A stretch of DNA of 64,000 bases, taken from NCBI GenBank assembly GCA_030765065.1, contig CM060978.1, positions 108,247,192 through 108,311,191 of the forward strand, written 5' to 3'. The stretch comes from Deroplatys truncata (lineage: Eukaryota > Arthropoda > Insecta > Mantodea > Mantidae). This document shows positions 58,158-64,000 of the stretch, piece by piece. The notes below the pieces were generated by a model. That model was not told where the DNA came from. It saw only the letters and a list, made by a program, of their open reading frames with translations, and searched no databases. The position numbers and the translations under genes were made by a program. How positions within the stretch are numbered: position 1 is the stretch's first letter; every line of letters begins with the position of its first letter.

Positions 58158-60132
58158 TACAGGTGAATCAAAATAACACCAAATAATTTTAAGGCATGAT
58201 TCAGGGGTTCTATTTGAGTATTTTCTTTTAGGGAATGTATGCCCGTAAAGTCTTGTTATCGAGCTAGGGTGCATTAATGTTTTTCAAATGCCACATCAGG
58301 TTAGATGAAATTCTGCTGAACAGGGCACTACGCATCTTTTGCTATAAGGCATTGGGAGAGTTTTGATGTAACAGTAACGGCATATCTTTAATTTTAAACA
58401 ATCCAAAACACTCTTAAATTGACTTAGTAACTTGTGAATCTTTATTTAATTACATGGTGCTAAATCCATGTTTTCTCAAGTAGGTCAAAATTTTTTTTAA
58501 CAGATCTGCAGCTGCCAATACAGGTTATTGTCAATAACATAAGCAAATAATACTATTGTTGGTCAAATTTTTTCCACCATTATACAAATTACTTGAGAAA
58601 AGTTAAAACAATGCTAAATGATGCAAACATATGTTTTTAAATGCTTCAAACATAGTGAAACTAAGATAAAAGCAAAAATTGAACAAGTGCATAAGTATTT
58701 ATAAACTTCAGATCATAGTTGATAGTGTTGCAATGACTGTCTAGTTCTTTTAAAAATACTTGGCATATCATGAACAGCATCAAATGCTACAAAGATCCTG
58801 GCCATCAGCTCCTCTTCATTATTAACTGGCATCTCTCTCACAAGAGTCTGAGCATGTCCCCAAAGCAACAAATCCAAAGGGATTATATCTGGCGAATACA
58901 CTGGCCACAATTTCGATGCCACTCTACGATCCAATAATCAGGTTTCATCACTTAGGAAATCTGTTATGTCACTGCAATAATGCAAAGGTGCCCCATTAGC
59001 TTGGAACCACATCAACTGGCATATTCCTAAAGAAACATCTTCAAAAAGTTCTGGCAAAGTGTGTTGTAAAAACTATAAGTAAATAACCCTTTCAAACATG
59101 GAGGTGGTAAATAGAGCCCGATGAGTCATTCACAATGCCAACCCAAATGTTCTCTGCAAACTGATGTTGGTAGTTTGTAACTCTAGTAGCTCTAGGGTTT
59201 TGCTGTGCCCAAATATGACTGCTACATGTGTTAAACATGCAGAAAAACCTTGTCCATCCAAAATATGGTTGTAGGAAATCTTGGTTGATCAATGCATTTA
59301 TGAAGAAACCATTGGACAGACTGTAGTTGGGGTGAGAAGTCATCTGGTCCCAGTGCTTGAACTGGGGTGAAATGATATGGATGTAATCACTGTTCACACA
59401 GATTTTTAATAACCAAAGACTGGCTTGTATGCTTGGCATGAGCAACTTCTCATGTGGTTATGGATGGAGAATTCACTGTGCTTACATTTCTTTGGACTCC
59501 CGAATAATGCACTTGTTTTCGGAAAGTTCCTGTCTCTTGTAGTCATTGATGTATGGCAGTAAAGATGCTGTGATGAGGCAAATGCCTCCTTGGGTAAAGT
59601 TCAGGATAAAGATCTTGTGCCTTTTACGCATTTCCCCAAGCAGCAATTGTAATGCATGTCTGCCAGCTCTGCATGCATAAAGTGGAACATTTTTACAATA
59701 AACTGAAAAACTGAAAGTCCTTCCATTAAACGGAGCACTTTAGTATATCCAGACACCTGAGATTGCTTGTGTACATCTCTTGTAGGAGCCACAAAGTTAC
59801 AAAGTGTTGTATAATATTCAATGGAATCCCTTACTTCTTGCATAACATAATGCAGATTTTAGGGTAATGGTGATATAAACAATGTTAAAAACAATGCAAG
59901 CAATATCCCAAAATGTAAAGAAAACAAAACATAAGGAATATTCCAATGACTTGGGAGAACAGGGATCTGTTTGGCAGAATTTCAGGTAATCTGATGCTGT
60001 GTTTAGAAACTGTTACTGCCTTCTAGCTCAATAACACGATGTTAACCAGCATACATTCCCTATAATAAAATACTCAAATAGAACCCCTGAATCATGCCTT
60101 AAAATTATTTGGTGTTATTGTGACTCATCTTA
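58158..60132 (-). mobile_element. IS630-type DNA transposon, full length but decayed
   Basis: The left end (58158 onward: acaggtgaatcaaaataaca) and right end (to 60132) are inverted repeats of about 65 bp sharing 'aataacaccaaataatttta' and 'aggcatgattcaggggttct'. TA-rich target bases lie at both tips. Length is about 1.97 kb. The transposase is on the minus strand and full of stops. Confidence 0.88.
58713..59850 (-). pseudogene. IS630/mariner-type transposase, full-length fossil
   Basis: The N-terminal helix-turn-helix area shows AELADMHYNC near 59660. The middle region has weak blocks, including FGLAL near 59120. The catalytic core C-terminal half is clearer: LPELFEDVSLGICQLMWFQANGAP near 58985-59050, where the second catalytic Asp of the usual QxDGAP is replaced by Asn, then YSPDIIPLDLLLWGH at about 58850-58890 with the third acidic region, and MPVNNEEELMARI. 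Stops and frameshifts throughout. It is the same broad family as the relic at 45395 but a different lineage. Confidence 0.8.
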
Positions 60133-60282
60133 TATATTCAAAAGTAACTAGGGACAGTGGTCATACCTAGTGCCACTCCACTTCTTTAAATGCATTAGTG
60201 CTTTCACTGTTTCAGTACATAGATAAGTTCTAGTGTTCTGAATGTTCTGTTTCTGATTACTGTGATGTTTATTTCCTTGCAG

Positions 60283-62504
60283 ATGAAAGCCAAATGGGAG
60301 GATTGAGTAGCCTGTTGGCCTCACCTCCCTCCACACCTACCACCTTGGCACCTGCTTCTCCAACAGTACCAAAACCACCCAAGAAGAGATATCTTCAAGA
60401 AGCTATGTTGGAAGCTAACTTAGCTGCATTACCAGAAGTTAAACTGGAAGAGGAGCCAAATGAAGATCTGTTAGTCCCCCAGGAATCAAAAGAAAAGATC
60501 TACCCAGATTTTAAGGTTAATTATCCATCACCATTCACCAAACTAAGAAATCATGCAGTAAATCAGCTTAATTCTATTCAAGAAAGAAAGACAAATAGAC
60601 GCCGGTCAAGTGCTGATTTCAAGATAATGGACACCAAAACAGCTTTTGCAAAGTTAAAGAACACTAGTAATAACTTAGCCACAGTGAAGTCTTCCTCAGT
60701 AATTAAAAGTGCAATCACTACTAACCTGACAGAGAAAGAAGTAGATGATAGTGTAGCAAATAGTCCTTCAGAAAAGATTAATCCTCTGAAGGACAACAGC
60801 TGTTGCAATGAGAAAGAGGAATTGGTGAATGGTACACTATACATAAACAGTTCCAAGTCTCTCAGTTTAGAAACTACAATCAAGGCTTCACAGCAACAGA
60901 TAATTGATAGGGTTGTTGATAAACTGTGTGGATTCTCGGAATCTCTTCAGCAGCAACAGCCAGTATCTCCGACAATGTGCAGTGCTACAAATGCAGTTTC
61001 TCCACAGAGAAGTACAATTTCCCCACCTCCAAAGGCCAGTGTTATTTGTAGTAACATTTTTGTGCCCAATTCTCTCAGGTCAGAATCTATAGATTCATTT
61101 GCTGTGGTAGAAAACTGCAAATATAATGCAGACTCAGAAAACATATCTTCTAAAAATCAAGAATGTGAAACGAGAACTATTAATAATAATGTGTATAACA
61201 AAGATGCAGCTTTGGAAATGCATAAGAGTGAGGAAATGAGTAGCTGTAAATCTGAGGCTGCTTACACCAATGTATTTTATACTACTAGTTCAACAGAGGA
61301 GCAATCATTGGAAGCAAAAGACTGGCAAGCAAAAAACTTTGGTGCATCCGCCCACTATTTTGAAAGCTTGGAAGGTACAAAAATCAGCAGCGATGGCAAC
61401 TCTGAAAATAATTGTGATAATTTTAGTGAGACTGCACATGTGATTCCAGATATTGCTGAACCAAAGGCATTAGAAACAACCTCGAGGCTGTCTTGCCACG
61501 AAACAAGTGCTTATCGATTTCCAAGGACTAATAGTTCAGAAAGTGGAGGGAATTTTAGTAACATGTTTGAAAATGACTGTAATTCCCAGTTTGTGGATGT
61601 TACAGAAAACAAGATGGATCTCTTGCCAAAATTTGACCCTGGACTAGGAATAATGGAAGAAAATAGGTTAGTGTTTCCGCCATTGTATTCTAATAATACA
61701 ACTGCAAGAACAATTTTGGTTCATAACCCACAGACTTCTATCACAAAGATTGATCACTTTCTTAGCAGTGATAATGAAATAAAAAGTCTGGAGCATTCAC
61801 CAAAGTTTGACAGTATTGAAAGTTATAAGACATTAGAACACCCTATCAAAAGTTCACCCTTTAGTTTTGTATCTAAACTTCCTTCCAAATCAGCTAATGA
61901 CAGCAGTTCAGAATTGACATCAGTGGAAGTTAGTAGATCAAATCCCAGTATAGAGTGTAATGGCAGCTCACCTGTAGGTTTAGAAATGTGTACTGACAAT
62001 ATATCTAAAACTGTTCCTATCATAGGCTCAGAGTCTGTGAATTTTGTTTCAAACAGCTATGATATTACAAGACCAAAGAAATTAGCACACTGTTCACCTA
62101 GGTCACCATTGAGGGTTAACCTTTTGACTGATACAGTAAGTGGTGCAAATGATATAAACAACAGTGTTAAGCAAGATAATTGTGAAAATGAGAATAAACC
62201 AAAGACTTCACAAGAAAATATCATTGGGCTATCCACAGAACAATGTGATGAACTTGAAAGGTGGAAGCCAGTTAAATGCATACTTAGTGAGCCAACTAAG
62301 TTGTCCCCAAAGTCTACTGGCTTCCTGAACATTACTAATGAAGAAGTGGCCGTTCCACAACAGCAGCAGCAGCAGCAGCAAAATCAGCGCCGCAAATCTC
62401 TGCGCGCATGTAAAGGGCAACGTTATCGGGAGTTCATGAATGAGGGCCGCCTTGCTCTTGGAAAAAGGACAAAGAAAGCTTTAGTCACTGGTGGTGAAAG
62501 GTAA
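60283..62504 (+). CDS. bbx: bbx large C-terminal exon
   Basis: It enters in phase 1 from the 37911 exon and reads DESQMGGLSSLL. It carries 736 codons from the internal Met at 60294. Near the start is a KKRYLQEAMLEANLAAL block; near 60490-60660 is YPDFKVNYPSPF and then RRRSSADFKIMDTKTAFAKL, a BBX-specific conserved region. IIDRVVDKLCGFSES lies near 60900. The middle is Ser/Asn-rich and probably disordered. A Q8 tract (CAG repeat) at about 62359-62382 precedes the basic end RRKSLRACKGQRYREFM...LGKRTKK, likely a nuclear localisation or conserved tail. The visible protein is about 884 residues. TAA is at 62502-62504, but a good donor (GAAAG|GTAACA) lies at 62500/62501, so a further exon is possible. 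Confidence 0.92.
62359..62382 (+). repeat. CAG/polyglutamine tract in bbx
   Basis: Eight Gln codons (mostly CAG) lie about 40 codons before the stop. It is a likely length-variable coding microsatellite. Confidence 0.9.
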
Positions 62505-64000
62505 CATTTATGCTGCTAATATAAAATACCAAGGATAAAATTTGTATAAGCTTAGGGGGGGAAAATTAGAAACTTACCTTATAGTTTCAGCATAAGATAA
62601 AGAGATAATAATTAGGGACTAATTTTGAAGATTTAGAAGCTAGTAACAGTGATGTGTCATAATTTAAAATAAAGAGATTTGAGGGTTGTTACACTACATC
62701 ACTATAATATTCTTATTCTTATAGTGATGTAGTGTAACAACCCTCAAATCTCTTTATTTTAAATAATTAGGGAGTTTAAATTTCTGTTGACAGAACTGCA
62801 TTGCATTTTGAGGGACATTATCAGGCACTCACAATGCAGCAGAGACTAGATAAATTATTCAATACCACTGCCTGTTGGATTACATTGTACAGTACTTATA
62901 GAGCCTGCCCATTCCATTTATTTTACAGTGGTTTTCATATGATGATAATTTGTTTTGCAATTTCATTGCTAACAATGCAGCAATAAACTTCTCAAAATTA
63001 TTAAAGTAATTTTCTGTTTCACTGCAATCATATATCTGTTTGGCCATAATAAAATGGTAAAGAACTAACTAAGCACAGAATTGACTTATCAAATAAATTT
63101 ATTGAATCGTCCAATAGGACCTAACTTGTTAAAGGACGCTAAACGTTAAAAAACAAAAAACAAAAAAAAGTTTATTGCTCATAGCATCATTTTTATAGCT
63201 TATGTAGTGATTGGTTATTCCAAGACAAATATTCTTTTGATGAGCAACACTTCTCAGGCGTAATGTGTAAGACTGTGTCGCTTAATATTGTTTAGCCATG
63301 ATAATGTACAAAAATGTCACCAGTCAATTAGATAATGAATGTATCAACAGATTTATGAAAACTTGAGAAACTCTGAACTCTCTTCACTATTATGACAGTT
63401 TATAATTAATGTAACTCATGCAAGAAGAACCATAACTTATGTTAAGGGAAGTCTTAAATGCTCTATCCCACCAGTCTTATTTACTAACTTCATGACTCAT
63501 TATCTTGGAAACTGTTTAAGTTATCAGATCGAAAATGATGCAGGATATGGATATGGATACTTTTTATACAATGTGCTGTATTTCTTAATTATAGAGCTAT
63601 TTTATTAACATTTTTCAATAATAAATTTATTAAAACAACCAACCAACTTAATAAAGTAGATCAAGAGCATTGAGATTTTGTTTTTATCATCTCAATATTT
63701 CATTTCATTATCTTCAATATTCAGAAAATATTTATCATTTATATAAAAAAATGTAATTTAGAGAAAAAAATGTTTGAAGTAAATATGTAGTGGAAAACCT
63801 CGCATATATTTACAAAGAAAAAGCCACATTGCTTGAACATAGAAGCTGCAGTATTTTAAAGTGGCACTAATTTGTAGAGCAAAACTTTCCCTAAAAGATA
63901 AGCTGAAATGCATCCTTATACTGCAAAGAGGATTTATGATTTTTCTGTGAAGTGTTGCAGAATTCAGATTATAAAATGGCAGATACAGTACCATTTTAAA
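62505..64000 (+). other. bbx 3' UTR or downstream intron
   Basis: Non-coding. If the gene ends at 62504 this is 3' UTR, with AATAAA-type signals near 62668 and 62982. If the donor at 62501 is used it is intron. It holds the perfect hairpin at 62662-62764. Otherwise I see nothing. Confidence 0.5.
62662..62764. repeat. Perfect 46-bp inverted repeat with 11-base loop
   Basis: 62662-62707 is the exact reverse complement of 62719-62764 (the left arm contains gagggttgttacactacatc). The loop 62708-62718 is AT-rich. The arms have no mismatches, unlike every other inverted repeat in the window. It lies 160 bases after the bbx stop codon. Confidence 0.95.

Larger units (their letters stand above)
38071..60282 (+). 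other. bbx large intron (22,212 bp)
   Basis: A GT...AG phase 1 intron filled with transposons: R repeats, a mariner, two IS630-type DNA transposons, two non-LTR elements and a Penelope-like remnant. Most of the identifiable retroelement coding (both non-LTR elements) is antisense to bbx. 42742-44370 and 39965-40948 hold no recognisable feature beyond a T17 run at about 43406-43422. The acceptor is tttccttgcag|atg at 60282. Confidence 0.85.

Noticed and set aside
60578-60883. A 101-codon antisense ORF over bbx
   Set aside because: It is a shadow of the bbx exon, with no motif.

Overview
The window is animal nuclear DNA, most probably from an insect with a large genome rich in transposable elements. 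Signs of this are AT-rich non-coding sequence, spliced exons with GT/AG borders, a 22-kb intron, many microsatellites, and arthropod-type transposable elements (mariner and related IS630-type transposons, hAT, Gypsy, LOA/R1/I-type non-LTR elements, Penelope-like elements). I cannot name the species. A hemipteran or polyneopteran (orthopteroid, phasmid or cockroach type) fits best, by inference only.

Only one host gene is recognisable: bbx (bobby sox, an HMG-box transcription factor), on the + strand. Three coding exons are visible. 34568-34840 carries the first part of the HMG box, 37911-38070 its end, and 60283-62504 is a large terminal or near-terminal exon. The splice phases (0, then 1) join cleanly and rebuild a family motif across the second junction. 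The start codon lies upstream in an exon I could not find; it may be outside the window. Everything before 34568 is therefore either upstream intron or intergenic DNA.

The rest is mobile-element sediment. At least 13 copies or fragments of one unnamed 0.8-0.9 kb repeat (called the R repeat here) are scattered from 270 to 57365. 16630-21158 is a four-level nest: an R repeat split by a Penelope-like element with terminal inverted repeats, itself split by a non-LTR retrotransposon, itself split by a solo LTR. 40949-42739 is a mariner split by an R repeat. 44371-46795 is a DNA transposon with clear terminal inverted repeats. It abuts a non-LTR element (46797 to about 56095) that was hit by a nearly complete LOA-like non-LTR element (49462-54585) flanked by a 13-bp target duplication. 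A 5'-truncated sister of that outer element, with its own target duplication, lies at 6608-7078. A second Penelope-like remnant (56555-57852) and an intact-ended but decayed DNA transposon (58158-60132) fill the end of the large bbx intron. Other pieces are a Gypsy-like LTR plus gag fragment inside the HMG-box intron (35430-36862), a hAT relic (29660-30600), a long-armed foldback element (12378-12748) and several tRNA-like SINE heads.

No protein-coding transposon here looks fully intact. The window records serial insertion into and around bbx, not a working gene cluster.
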